40,522 nt of DNA from Leeuwenhoekiella polynyae. Its GTDB lineage: Bacteria > Bacteroidota > Bacteroidia > Flavobacteriales > Flavobacteriaceae. A program made the translations under genes and the position numbers. Under the pieces are notes generated by a model, which did not search any database, had not been told where the DNA came from, and worked only from the letters and a program-made list of their open reading frames with translations. Position 1 is the stretch's first letter, and every line of letters starts with the position of its first letter. The stretch is taken from positions 1-40,522 of the forward strand of contig NZ_QOVK01000031.1 in NCBI RefSeq assembly GCF_004104075.1, written 5' to 3'. Of the stretch, positions 8,673 to 18,103 are shown one piece after another.

Positions 8673-10796
8673 ATGGCAGTTTTAAACAAAATTAGACAGC
8701 GCTCTGTATTCTTGATCGCGATTATTGCACTAGCATTATTTGCTTTTGTATTGGCTGATGTATTAAAAAACGGAGGTTTTTCTACACAAAAGTCACAGCG
8801 TGTGCTGGGTACAGTGAATGATGAGGATATCGAGCAGCAAGAGTTTGCAAAACTTGTAGAGACACAAACTGCGCGTTACGGTAATAATATTACAAATACG
8901 CAGGCAGTAAATGCAGCTTGGGAGCAAGAAGTGCGTCGTATTATACTTGACGACCAATATGAAGAATTAGGGATCAGCATTGAGCAAGATCGTATAAACG
9001 ATCTTTTAAAAGAGGCTTTGCAGAGCGACCCTAACTTTCAGAATGCTAATGGTGTTTTTAGCGAGCAGAAACTTAAAGAATATATAGCGACTTTAAAGTC
9101 AACTAATCCTACTATGTATCAGCAGTGGGTTGCTTATGAGCAGCAATTGGCTAATAATGAGCAACAGCAAATCTATTTTGATTTGGTTAAAGCAGGTTTA
9201 AATACAAGCTTTAAAGAAGGTCAGATGGCTTATGAAATGGAGAATAACCTGCGTGACTTAGAGTACATTCAGGTACCTTATACTTCAATTAAAGATGAGG
9301 ATGTTACTGTTTCTAAAGATGAAATTTCAGCTTACATTAAAGAGCACGCTAATGAATTTCAAACCGATGCTGCACGTAACATTCGTTATGTGAAGTTTTC
9401 TGAAGATCCTACTTTAGGTGATGAGGATGCGGTTAAAGCTGAAATGGCTGAACTTTTAAAGAGCAGAGTAGAGTATACGGCTGCAACTAAGACTAACGAT
9501 ACAGTTGCTGGTCTGTCAAACACTACAAATCCTGAAGAGTTTGTGAATGAGTACTCAGATCTACGCTATGTAGATACCTATTTATTCAAAAATGAACTGC
9601 CAAAAGATGCTGCAGATGAGCTTTGGTCTTTAGACGAAGGATCAGTTTATGGCCCGTATAAAGACAATGGTTTTTATAAAATATCTAAAGTGGTTTCGGT
9701 TACTCAAATTCCAGATTCAGTGCAGTCTTCTCATATTTTGTTGACTTACCAAGGTTTACAAAATGCAGGTGCGCAAACACGTACTAAAGCCCAAGCTAAA
9801 AAATTAGCAGACAGTTTAGAGGGGGTAATCAAATCTAGCCCGTCAAAAATGGCTGAGCTTGCAAAAGAATTTTCAGCAGATGGAAGTAAAGAAAAAGGCG
9901 GTGACTTAGGATATACTACAAAAGGAAGATTTGTTAAGCCATTTAATGATTTTGTATTTGACGGTAGTACTGGAGATGTAGGTGTTGTGGAGTCTCAGTT
10001 TGGATACCATGTGATTCGTATAGACGATCAGAAAAACAAACAACGTGCGATCAAATTAGCAACAGTAGCTAAAGAAATTGAGCCTTCTCAGGAAACTATC
10101 AACGAAGTTTTCAATACAACGACTAAGTTTCAAATGGCAGTTTCTGAAAATAAAAATGAGTTTGATGAAATTGCTAAAAAAGACAATTACACCGTACGTC
10201 CTGTAAACAGCATTAAAGCCTTAGATGAAACATTACCTGGGCAAGGAAGTCAGCGTGACATCATCAGATGGGCATTTGACGAAGAGCGAAGCACAGGAGA
10301 TGTAGAGCGTTTTAATGTAGATGGCGGTTATTTAGTGGTGCAACTTACTAAGAAAACTGAAAAAGGATTGTTACCTGTAGATGAGGCTTCTCCTCGAGTA
10401 ACTCCAATTTTACGTAATCAGAAAAAAGCAGAACAGATTAAAAAGAATATCAGCGGAAAAGATTTAAGTGCTATTGCGAGTGCAAATAATGTAAGCGTTC
10501 AGACTTCTCCGGGAGTTAACTTAAAGAATCCTACTTTGGCTGGTTCTGGTACAGAGCCTAAAGTTGTAGGTGTTGCATTTGGTTTAGAAAAAGATGAAGT
10601 GTCTGCTCCTATTGAAGGGAATCGTGGTGTTTATGTTGTTAAAGTAACGGAGATTACACCCGCTAAAGAGTTAGATAATTATGCAAGTTTTGCAGTTCAA
10701 AAAGTAAATGCAGATCGCGCAACAGTTAATATGCGCGTGGTGCAAGCGTTAAAAGATGCAGCAACAATAGAAGATAAGCGTTCTAATTTCTATTAA
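8673..10796 (+). CDS. PpiD/SurA-like membrane-anchored peptidyl-prolyl isomerase
   Basis: A 707-residue periplasmic folding factor anchored by one N-terminal helix (about residues 12-31). A SurA-type N-terminal chaperone region follows (about 35-190, with the EQEFAKLVE, ILDDQYEELGI and GVFSEQKLKEYI pattern typical of PpiD). A parvulin rotamase domain lies at about 348-451 (starts SSHILL, contains GGDLGYTTKGRFV and FGYHVIRID). A second, weaker parvulin-like repeat lies near the C-terminus (EKDEVSAPIEGNRGVYVVKV). The architecture and length match the Bacteroidota PpiD/SurA_N_3 family, which helps newly exported and outer-membrane proteins fold. A terminator follows about 20 bases after the stop. 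Confidence 0.9.
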   Translation: MAVLNKIRQRSVFLIAIIALALFAFVLADVLKNGGFSTQKSQRVLGTVNDEDIEQQEFAKLVETQTARYGNNITNTQAVNAAWEQEVRRIILDDQYEELGISIEQDRINDLLKEALQSDPNFQNANGVFSEQKLKEYIATLKSTNPTMYQQWVAYEQQLANNEQQQIYFDLVKAGLNTSFKEGQMAYEMENNLRDLEYIQVPYTSIKDEDVTVSKDEISAYIKEHANEFQTDAARNIRYVKFSEDPTLGDEDAVKAEMAELLKSRVEYTAATKTNDTVAGLSNTTNPEEFVNEYSDLRYVDTYLFKNELPKDAADELWSLDEGSVYGPYKDNGFYKISKVVSVTQIPDSVQSSHILLTYQGLQNAGAQTRTKAQAKKLADSLEGVIKSSPSKMAELAKEFSADGSKEKGGDLGYTTKGRFVKPFNDFVFDGSTGDVGVVESQFGYHVIRIDDQKNKQRAIKLATVAKEIEPSQETINEVFNTTTKFQMAVSENKNEFDEIAKKDNYTVRPVNSIKALDETLPGQGSQRDIIRWAFDEERSTGDVERFNVDGGYLVVQLTKKTEKGLLPVDEASPRVTPILRNQKKAEQIKKNISGKDLSAIASANNVSVQTSPGVNLKNPTLAGSGTEPKVVGVAFGLEKDEVSAPIEGNRGVYVVKVTEITPAKELDNYASFAVQKVNADRATVNMRVVQALKDAATIEDKRSNFY

Positions 10797-10814
10797 TAAA
10801 AAATTAGCTTAAAC

Positions 10815-10850
10815 AAAAAAGGGCCGCTGTTAAGCGGCTCTTTTTTGTTT
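10815..10850 (+). terminator. Bidirectional rho-independent terminator
   Basis: AAAAAAGGGCCGCT and AGCGGCTCTTTTTT form a stem with one G-T pair around a GTTA loop, with an A-run before and a T-run after. It lies between the convergent foldase gene (ends 10796) and GHMP kinase gene (ends 10865) and can serve both strands. Confidence 0.9.
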
Positions 10851-10864
10851 AATAGTCTTTGAGC

Positions 10865-11785
10865 TTAACCTTTATAGATCATCTCTTCAAAAGAAAGAAT
10901 AGTATCATAACCTTTATTTTTGAAGTATTCTTGATTTGCTGTGTTTCCAGTTACCAGAATAAAATCACCACCCCAGGCACCTAAGCTTTTTATAGCACCG
11001 GGGTAATCTGTAAAAAGACGTTGTTTAACAGTAGGTTGTTTAATTACCGAAGAAATAACGCGTTCGTGAGCTTGAATAAGCGCTTTAAAGCTGAAAAGAT
11101 CATCGCAGGTTAAAAGTGTTTGTGTAATACCCGAAACCTTCTTAATCGCTTCCTCAAGAGCCTCAGGTGACTGTTTGCGGTAGTTAGCAATCGCATCCCT
11201 GCTGTTTTGTTTTTTATTCAAGTATACAAAAAATAACTCATCGCTAAAGGAGGGGTAAAAAGTGGTCTGTAGTGTTTTGGGAAGGTTTAAATTCCGTTGA
11301 TAGAGAATGGGAGCATCATTGCCTGCACAGGCGATGTCGTAACCACTACCGCCAAAGGTTGCTTCTAGTAATTCATACGGATTGACTTCTGCCCACTGGG
11401 CTAGCATGTAAATAAGCGTTGACGAAGAACCCAGGCCCCATTTCTGATGAAATTCCAATCGGGTTGTGACTGCTATATTTGGTCGGTTTGCTAAAAATTT
11501 TGGATTCAGTTTTTGTGCAGCAATCAGTATTTGAATCAGGCGTTTTTCCGGATTTTCAGATTTAGAATTTGATGCAGTTTCAAATTGCTCATAATTTAAT
11601 TGAAATGAGAACCACTCTTCTCCAGATTCTTTGATTCCGGTCCATTTAATTCCAGACGTTTCAGATTCAACTACGGTCAAATGCTGTCCTTTTTGAGTAG
11701 GGATTGCTAATGCAAGTGCACCATCAAGAACCAAATATTCTCCGGTAATTAATAGTTTACCGTGACCATAAAATGAGTGTGACAT
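10865..11785 (-). CDS. GYDIA family GHMP kinase
   Basis: A 306-residue small-molecule kinase of the GHMP superfamily. The N-terminus has the mevalonate-kinase-like GEYLVLDGALALAIP (15-29). The phosphate-binding motif GLGSSS lies at 117-122. The stretch GGSGYDIA (145-152) is the signature that names this Bacteroidota subfamily. The exact substrate has not, to my knowledge, been settled. Proximity to HMG-CoA reductase on the same strand suggests phosphorylation of mevalonate or phosphomevalonate. It begins one base after the stop of the serine hydrolase gene, so it is the last gene of a three-gene operon ending at the terminator near 10830. Confidence 0.85.
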   Translation of the reverse strand: MSHSFYGHGKLLITGEYLVLDGALALAIPTQKGQHLTVVESETSGIKWTGIKESGEEWFSFQLNYEQFETASNSKSENPEKRLIQILIAAQKLNPKFLANRPNIAVTTRLEFHQKWGLGSSSTLIYMLAQWAEVNPYELLEATFGGSGYDIACAGNDAPILYQRNLNLPKTLQTTFYPSFSDELFFVYLNKKQNSRDAIANYRKQSPEALEEAIKKVSGITQTLLTCDDLFSFKALIQAHERVISSVIKQPTVKQRLFTDYPGAIKSLGAWGGDFILVTGNTANQEYFKNKGYDTILSFEEMIYKG

Positions 11786-11786
11786 G

Positions 11787-12875
11787 CTATTTTTTTGCTT
11801 TTTTAGGATTATCGCTAACCCATTTTTGAATGTCGTAGATAGCGCTTACTGCTTCCTCAGTAGCAGTGTTTGCCATGACAATAACGGCGATCTCTTTTTC
11901 AGGAAACAGAACGGTGTGACAATAATACGTGCCGGCACTGCCATCATGGTAACTCATCTTTTGATTTTCTTGTTCTATATTTCCCCAGCCATAAGCATAA
12001 TTGGGTTTTCCAAAGTGTAGTTTTTTGTAGTTGTCACCTTCTAAATAATTAGCTACACCTGTTAAGCCTTGAAGATTGAGCTGAATAAATTTGCTGTAAT
12101 CTTCAATATTCATGCTGATGTCTCCTGCACTTACCATAAAGCTGTTTAGTTTATAGTTGTGATCTGGGGCTAAAGAAATCAGCGAGCCATTTTGCTCCTG
12201 ATGTCCCCAGGGATACGTGTCATTTTCTTTATTCGGGAAACCGATGAAATAGCTCAGGTCTAAATCGTTCATCAGCTCGTCTAATAATTTATTAAAGCTT
12301 TTTCCTGAAGCTTTCTCTAGCATTAATGCAGCTAAAACATAGCCTGCATTAGAATAAGTTCCTGTTTTTGCCGTGTTTTCAGAAAGTACAGTTTTAGCAA
12401 ACACATATCTTTTTTCACTGGTGTTACCCGTAAGGTTATTGAATTTCGCCAGTTCTGTTCCTTTAGTATAAGCTGGGATCTGGGCATTGTGAGATAGTAG
12501 ATCACCTAGCGTTATAGCCTTGTAAGATTTCTGACTCGTAGTTTCTAATTCGGGGAATAATTCAAAAAAAGAGGTGTCAAAGTTAATCACATCCTGTTCA
12601 CTAAGGTGCATTGCGATAAAAGCAGTTATTGCCTTAGAGTTAGAACCTAAATGGAATTTTGAATCCAGAGGTATGCGTTCTTTTTTGGTAAGTCTGGCTT
12701 TGCCGTTTACATAAGAAAAAATAGAGTCAGGAGTAACTAAACTAACCGCAATTGCCGGAATTTGATGTTCTTGTTGCTGCTGTTTGATATAGTCTTTTAA
12801 TACGCCTGATACCTCTTGAGCACTTATGGAACAATAAATAAGACAACTAAAAAGTAAGCTTAGAACTGTTCTCAT
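11787..12875 (-). CDS. Exported class C beta-lactamase-fold serine hydrolase
   Basis: A 362-residue protein with a signal peptide (about 1-19, ending SISAQ). The beta-lactamase/transpeptidase-like fold shows the three expected motifs: S-N-S-K at 78-81 (nucleophile Ser78, Lys81), Y-S-N at 174-176, and H-D-G at 310-312 in place of K-T-G. The H-x-G form is common in esterases and D-amino-acid peptidases of this superfamily, so a peptidase or esterase acting in the periplasm is more likely than antibiotic resistance. The gene overlaps the stop of HMG-CoA reductase (ATGA) and sits one base before the GHMP kinase gene, although no link to isoprenoid synthesis is known. Confidence 0.85.
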   Translation of the reverse strand: MRTVLSLLFSCLIYCSISAQEVSGVLKDYIKQQQQEHQIPAIAVSLVTPDSIFSYVNGKARLTKKERIPLDSKFHLGSNSKAITAFIAMHLSEQDVINFDTSFFELFPELETTSQKSYKAITLGDLLSHNAQIPAYTKGTELAKFNNLTGNTSEKRYVFAKTVLSENTAKTGTYSNAGYVLAALMLEKASGKSFNKLLDELMNDLDLSYFIGFPNKENDTYPWGHQEQNGSLISLAPDHNYKLNSFMVSAGDISMNIEDYSKFIQLNLQGLTGVANYLEGDNYKKLHFGKPNYAYGWGNIEQENQKMSYHDGSAGTYYCHTVLFPEKEIAVIVMANTATEEAVSAIYDIQKWVSDNPKKAKK

Positions 12876-14200
12876 ACGGTTTCAGATTTACGAATGCTGC
12901 TTATCAAACTATTCACGGCACTGTGGCTCACTTTATGGGTCTTAAAATATAGCATAGCAGCCTCTTTTTCTTCTGGCGTAGCTTGCAATTGATTGAGCAT
13001 ATTCATCAGGTGCATTTTCATATGACCTTTTTGAATACCAGTAGTAGTTAGAGATTTTACTGCACCAAAATTTTGTGCCAGACCGGCCACTGCTATGATT
13101 TCCATAAGTTGTGGTGCGCTGGGATTGCCCAGCATTTCAAGATTCAGTTTGACTAGTGGATGTAATTTTGTTAGTCCGCCTACAGTTCCTAATGCGAGAG
13201 GTATTTCAATCCAGAATTTAAAAATGCCATTTTCTACAGTTGCATGCGTTAAGCTAGAGTAGCTTCCATTTTTTGAGGCATAGGCGTGAGCGCCAGCTTC
13301 AATTGCTCTAAAGTCGTTCCCGGTTGCGAGAACCACAGCATCAATACCATTCATAATACCTTTGTTGTGTGTGACTGCGCGATAAGGTTCAACTTCAGCA
13401 ATATTAACCGCCTGTATAAACTTAGCAGCAAAAACTTCCGGGTCTATGCCGTTTGCTTCAGAGAGTTCAGATACCGGGCAACTCACTTCTGCTTTTGCAA
13501 TACAGCCTGGAACATAGTTAGAAAGGATGCTCATAATGATATTCAAATCAGCTTTATTGTTGCTGTGAGCTTCTCTGTACTCCCGCAGCCAACTTTCAGC
13601 CAGTTGTTCTAAGCATGAATTGATAAAATTTGCACCCATCGCATCACGTGTTTCAAAGGTGACGTGTAGTTGGTAATAATTATCTAGAGCTTTAGTTTTG
13701 TTGACTAAAGTTAAACTGGTGATACCACCGCCACGCTTTTCCATAGATGCGGTATGGGGCTTTAGATCTTCAAGTAAAATAGCTTTTTTAGCTTCAAAAA
13801 GTTGTTTTAGGAGTTCTGCGTTTCCGCTATAGGTAAAATGAACCTGACCTATTTTTTCTGTACCTAAGATTTCAGCTTTAAACCCACCGCGAGACATCCA
13901 GAACTTTGCAGCTTTACTTGCTGCTGCGACCACAGAGCTTTCTTCAATCGCCATAGGTATGGCAAAACTTTTGTTGTTGATTAAAAAGTTAGGGGCTATT
14001 CCCAGAGGTAAATAGTAGTTAGAAATGGTGTTTTCAATAAACTCATCGTGTAACTGTTGTAACGTACTGTCATCATTCCAGTATTGTTTAAGAATGTGAG
14101 TAGCTTCTGGATTTTCGGGCAGAAAAGTTGCTGTTAGCCAGACTATTTTTTCTTTTTTAGTAAGTCGTGAAAAACCTTGTATGGTATTAGACATAGACAT
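12872..14200 (-). CDS. Hydroxymethylglutaryl-CoA reductase, class II
   Basis: Converts HMG-CoA to mevalonate (or the reverse in degradative relatives); here probably the committed step of the mevalonate route to isoprenoids. The 442-residue protein matches class II enzymes. ENTISNYYLPLGIAPNF is followed by the catalytic Glu pair at 86-87 (AIEESS), DAMGAN at 186-191, catalytic Lys280 in THNKGIMNGID, Asp296 in GND, and His393 in GIQKGHM. No membrane domain is present, so it is cytosolic. Adjacent ATG codons give two possible starts. It is the first gene of the operon with the serine hydrolase and GHMP kinase. The upstream region contains a weak promoter-like TACTCTTG about 25 bases before the start. 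Confidence 0.93.
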   Translation of the reverse strand: MSMSNTIQGFSRLTKKEKIVWLTATFLPENPEATHILKQYWNDDSTLQQLHDEFIENTISNYYLPLGIAPNFLINNKSFAIPMAIEESSVVAAASKAAKFWMSRGGFKAEILGTEKIGQVHFTYSGNAELLKQLFEAKKAILLEDLKPHTASMEKRGGGITSLTLVNKTKALDNYYQLHVTFETRDAMGANFINSCLEQLAESWLREYREAHSNNKADLNIIMSILSNYVPGCIAKAEVSCPVSELSEANGIDPEVFAAKFIQAVNIAEVEPYRAVTHNKGIMNGIDAVVLATGNDFRAIEAGAHAYASKNGSYSSLTHATVENGIFKFWIEIPLALGTVGGLTKLHPLVKLNLEMLGNPSAPQLMEIIAVAGLAQNFGAVKSLTTTGIQKGHMKMHLMNMLNQLQATPEEKEAAMLYFKTHKVSHSAVNSLISSIRKSETV

Positions 14201-14495
14201 AAACGTATTGATAACACAAGAGTATATCGCTAATTCTTATGGTATTTATTTTAAAGCAATTTAACCGAAATCTACCGTTTAATTAGCAGATTGTAAAGAT
14301 AGTGTTTTGGCGAAGTTTAGATTCTGTTCACTAATTCTGAAAAAAAATGTTTAAATGTAATGACAACGCTTTTAATGATAATCATAAACCTGCTTGGTGT
14401 TTTGTAGGAATCACTGCGTATTTAACAACGAAATACACGCTTCTTTGGTTAATTTTTAGTAAAATTGGCGGACTATTTTTTACGATTTAATAACT
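14201..14495. other. Divergent intergenic region, HMG-CoA reductase / DPP-IV-like gene
   Basis: These 295 bases separate two divergent operons and must hold both promoters, but no exact TTG/TAnnTTTG pair with normal spacing is visible. On the plus strand TAAAATTG at 14460-14467 is a near match to the -7 element. A 47-codon open frame (14347-14490, ATG to TAA) ends five bases before the next ATG. Its hydrophobic C-terminal half may reflect AT-rich sequence only, and it overlaps the expected promoter. I see no strong hairpin. Confidence 0.5.
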
Positions 14496-16667
14496 ATGAA
14501 CATTAGAAAAATTGCGCTTTTGCTATTAGTACTGGTAGCCGGAGTGGTGACTGCTCAACAAAAGAAGATCACCCTTGAAGAGATTTATGACGGTACTTTT
14601 AGAATGCAATATCTTGATAGATTGCACTCTATGAATAACGGAAAAGAATATGCCGTTCTCAATACAGATAGAAATTCTGGTGTAAAAACACTAGATGTTT
14701 ACAGTTATAAAACCGGTGAAAAAGTTAACACACTCATCAACTCAAGCGAGATCGATGGGCTTGATTATTTTATAGGGTATACCTTAAGTGAAGATGAAAG
14801 CAAAGTTTTACTGAGTACAAAATTGCGATCTATCTACCGTCGCTCCTCTCTTGGGGTGTATTATGTATATGACCTGGATTCTAAAAAGCTTACTCAGGTT
14901 GCAGAAGAAGCCATACAAGAACCTACTTTTTCTCCAGATGCTTCAAAAGTTGCTTACGGTCTTGATAACAATATCTATATAAAAGATATCAAAACAGGAG
15001 AGACCACGCAGGTGACTACAGATGGAGCCAAAAATAAAATAATCAATGGTATTACAGACTGGGTTTATGAAGAAGAATTTGCTTTTGTAAGAGCTTTTGA
15101 TTGGAATGCTGATGGAGATAAAATTGCATACATCCGCTTTGATGAGAGTGCTGTACCCGAGTTTTCTATGGATGTCTTCGGAAATGAATTGTATCCTTCT
15201 AAAGACACGTTTAAATATCCTAAAGCTGGGGAGACTAACGCTACTGTGAGTTTGCATATTTATGATGTAGCTTCAGCTGAAACGAAACAGGTTGACCTTA
15301 GCAGTTTTCAAAATTACTACATCCCACGTCTGGAATGGACTCCCGATGCAGATGTGCTTGCTGTACAAACTACAAACCGTAAGCAAAACGATATAAACCT
15401 GTTATTTGTAGATGCTTCTTCTGCAAAAGCTAAACTGATCCTTTCAGATACAGATGATGCGTATGTAGATGTGACTGATAATTTGACCTTTCTTGACAAT
15501 AATGATTTTATCTGGACGAGCGAAAAAGACGGCTGGAATCATATTTATTTATATGATAAAAACGGAAAGCTGATCAATCAAGTAACAAAAGGTCCTTGGG
15601 AAGTGACCAGCTATTATGGGTATGACCCTAAGAGCAAGCGGGTGTTTTATCAAAGTTCAGAAAATGGCGCTATAAACCGCGGTGTTTATTCAATTAAAAT
15701 TAATGGAAAAAGTAAAGAGGCGCTTGCTGCAGAAGAAGGTACAAACTCTGCAAACTTCAGTACAGATTTCACCTATTTTATCAATAGCTTTTCTGATGCA
15801 GAAACACCTTATGTGTTTACATTAAATGATGCAGAAGATGGTGATGAGATCAGAAAGATCAAGGATAATCAAGCCTTGAAAGATCAATTGGATGATTATG
15901 TGATTTCAGAAAAAGAATTCTTCACTCTACCCATAAATGGTGAGGAGTTGAATGCCTATATGATCAAACCAAAAGATTTTGACCCTACTAAAAAATACCC
16001 GGTATTTATGACGCAGTATTCTGGGCCGGGATCACAAAGTGTTGCAAACTCTTGGTCTGCCGGAAACGGGTATTGGTTTCAAATGCTTGCTCAGGAAGGC
16101 TATATCATTGTTTGTGTAGATCCGCGCGGAACAGGTTTAAAAGGAAGAGATTTCAAAAAGATGACCCAAAAAGAATTGGGTAAATATGAAGTTGAAGATC
16201 AGATAGCTGCTGCGCAAGCCTTAGGTGAGCGTGACTATGTAGATGCAGACCGCATAGGGATCTGGGGCTGGAGTTACGGTGGTTTTATGGCATCTAACTG
16301 TATTTTTCAGGGAGCAGATACCTTTAAAATGGCAATTGCTGTTGCACCGGTTACGAGCTGGAGGTTTTACGATTCGATCTATACCGAGCGTTATATGACG
16401 ACTCCTCAGGAAAATGCATCAGGTTACGACAAGAACTCACCGCTTTCTCATGTAGATGCGTTAGAAGGAAAATTTTTATTGGTTCACGGTAGTGCAGATG
16501 ATAATGTACATGTTCAAAACACGATGCGCCTTATTGAAGCATTGGTGCAAGCAAATAAGCAATTTGACTGGGCGATTTATCCAGATAAAAATCACGGTAT
16601 TTACGGTGGAAACACGCGTTTGCATTTGTACACTAAAATGACCAATTTCATCAAAGAAAATTTATAA
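14496..16667 (+). CDS. Dipeptidyl-peptidase IV-like S9 serine peptidase
   Basis: A 723-residue exported peptidase that removes N-terminal dipeptides, preferentially after Pro or Ala in the family. The signal peptide spans about 1-20 (ending VVTAQ). A beta-propeller DPPIV_N domain follows, carrying the Glu motif WVYEEEF (Glu192-194) that holds the substrate N-terminus in true DPP-IV enzymes. The C-terminal alpha/beta hydrolase domain has Ser593 in GWSYGG, Asp668 in ADDNVH and His700 in KNHGIYGG. It is followed after seven bases by two POT transporter genes, consistent with extracytoplasmic peptide trimming coupled to dipeptide uptake. Confidence 0.93.
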   Translation: MNIRKIALLLLVLVAGVVTAQQKKITLEEIYDGTFRMQYLDRLHSMNNGKEYAVLNTDRNSGVKTLDVYSYKTGEKVNTLINSSEIDGLDYFIGYTLSEDESKVLLSTKLRSIYRRSSLGVYYVYDLDSKKLTQVAEEAIQEPTFSPDASKVAYGLDNNIYIKDIKTGETTQVTTDGAKNKIINGITDWVYEEEFAFVRAFDWNADGDKIAYIRFDESAVPEFSMDVFGNELYPSKDTFKYPKAGETNATVSLHIYDVASAETKQVDLSSFQNYYIPRLEWTPDADVLAVQTTNRKQNDINLLFVDASSAKAKLILSDTDDAYVDVTDNLTFLDNNDFIWTSEKDGWNHIYLYDKNGKLINQVTKGPWEVTSYYGYDPKSKRVFYQSSENGAINRGVYSIKINGKSKEALAAEEGTNSANFSTDFTYFINSFSDAETPYVFTLNDAEDGDEIRKIKDNQALKDQLDDYVISEKEFFTLPINGEELNAYMIKPKDFDPTKKYPVFMTQYSGPGSQSVANSWSAGNGYWFQMLAQEGYIIVCVDPRGTGLKGRDFKKMTQKELGKYEVEDQIAAAQALGERDYVDADRIGIWGWSYGGFMASNCIFQGADTFKMAIAVAPVTSWRFYDSIYTERYMTTPQENASGYDKNSPLSHVDALEGKFLLVHGSADDNVHVQNTMRLIEALVQANKQFDWAIYPDKNHGIYGGNTRLHLYTKMTNFIKENL

Positions 16668-16674
16668 AAACTAT

Positions 16675-18087
16675 ATGGCACAATCAGCACAACTCCCTAA
16701 GCAAAAAGAATTGTTTGGGCACCCGGTAGGACTTTACATTTTATTCTTCACAGAAATGTGGGAACGCTTTTCCTATTATGGGATGCGGGCTATTTTAGTA
16801 TTGTATTTAGTCGCAGAAACTGCTTCAGGAAACCCAGGATTAGGATGGACAAATGCCGAAGCTCTTTCCCTTTATGGAACTTATACGATGCTGGTTTATG
16901 TGTCTTCTATTCCTGGAGGATGGATTGCGGATAAATATTTGGGTCAGAAAAGATCCGTCCTTTATGGGGGTATTCTTTTGGTTGCTGGTCACGGTATTCT
17001 TGCAGTAGAACAGATGTGGGCTTTTTATACCGGTTTAGGTCTGATTATAGCAGGTGTGGGAATGTTAAAACCTAATATCTCAACAATGGTTGGGGGGCTA
17101 TACAAACAAGGAGATATTCGCCGGGACAAAGGATTCACTATTTTTTATATCGGAATCAACTTAGGAGCTTTCATTTCTAGCTTAGTTGTAGGTACGGTAG
17201 GTGAAGTGTATGGTTGGCATTATGGTTTTGGTCTTGCTGGTATTGGTATGGCCTTAGGGTTGTTACAGTATATGTTAGGTCAAAAATATCTGAAGCGTGT
17301 GGGTAATTTCTTGGGGCAGTCAACAGATCCTGAAGAAATAGCAGCGAGTAAAAGACCGTTGAGTAAGATTGAAAAAGATCGTGTTATTGTTCTTTTGGTC
17401 TCTTTTTTAATGGTAATTGTTTTTTGGGGAGCTTTTGAACAAGCAGGAGGATTGATGAATATTTACGCTTCAGAAAAAACCGATAGAATACTTTCATTCT
17501 CTCTGCCATTTATAGGTAATGAGGTTCCCGCTTCTTGGTTTCAATCATTAAACGCGATGTTTATAATATTACTAGGAACTTCAGTTGCTGGTTTCTGGGC
17601 AAAGCGAAAATTAAAAGGTAAAACTGCAACTTCTTTATTTAAAATGGCAATGGGTCTTATAATAATGGGATCTGGTTTCTTTTTTATGACAGCTGCATCA
17701 GCTCAGTTTCAGTCTAATGGTGAGTCTGCAATGTATTGGTTGGTTTTGGCCTATTTATTTCATACAATCGGAGAATTGTGTTTGTCTCCTGTAGCCCTTT
17801 CTTATATTACAAAATTAGCTCCATTAAAGTACGCTTCCATAATGATGGGTGTTTATTTTGCAATGACTGGTTTCGGAAATAAACTTGCAGGTCTTTTAGG
17901 GGAGTCTGCATCAGAGCTTGGTGAGTTTACAATATTTACAGGTATAGCAGTATTCTGTATTTTATTTTCACTATTAGTATTGATATTCCGTAAGAAGTTA
18001 GAAAAACTTACACACGGTGCTGAAGATAACGAGCGCGAGATGCTGGAGCAGGAAGAATACGAACTTGCAGATCCTGATATCAATTAA
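16675..18087 (+). CDS. POT/PTR family proton-coupled peptide transporter (first copy)
   Basis: A 470-residue inner-membrane transporter of the major facilitator superfamily that imports di- and tripeptides with protons. The family hallmark ExxERFxYY occurs in helix 1 (EMWERFSYYGMRAILVL, about 27-43). GGWIADKYLGQKRS follows helix 2, and the PTR signature FTIFYIGINLGAFIS is at about 158-172. The late motif FHTIGELCLSPVALSYITKLAP is also present in overlapping pieces. About 12 helices are expected. It lies between the DPP-IV-like peptidase and a second POT gene (16 bases downstream), all in one operon. Confidence 0.93.
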   Translation: MAQSAQLPKQKELFGHPVGLYILFFTEMWERFSYYGMRAILVLYLVAETASGNPGLGWTNAEALSLYGTYTMLVYVSSIPGGWIADKYLGQKRSVLYGGILLVAGHGILAVEQMWAFYTGLGLIIAGVGMLKPNISTMVGGLYKQGDIRRDKGFTIFYIGINLGAFISSLVVGTVGEVYGWHYGFGLAGIGMALGLLQYMLGQKYLKRVGNFLGQSTDPEEIAASKRPLSKIEKDRVIVLLVSFLMVIVFWGAFEQAGGLMNIYASEKTDRILSFSLPFIGNEVPASWFQSLNAMFIILLGTSVAGFWAKRKLKGKTATSLFKMAMGLIIMGSGFFFMTAASAQFQSNGESAMYWLVLAYLFHTIGELCLSPVALSYITKLAPLKYASIMMGVYFAMTGFGNKLAGLLGESASELGEFTIFTGIAVFCILFSLLVLIFRKKLEKLTHGAEDNEREMLEQEEYELADPDIN

Positions 18088-18103
18088 TCTAGAATAGTTT
18101 AGT

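Noticed and set aside
11787-12875. Beta-lactamase resistance gene
   Set aside because: The fold is that of class C beta-lactamases, but the third motif is H-x-G rather than K-T-G and the context is metabolic, so resistance is not supported.
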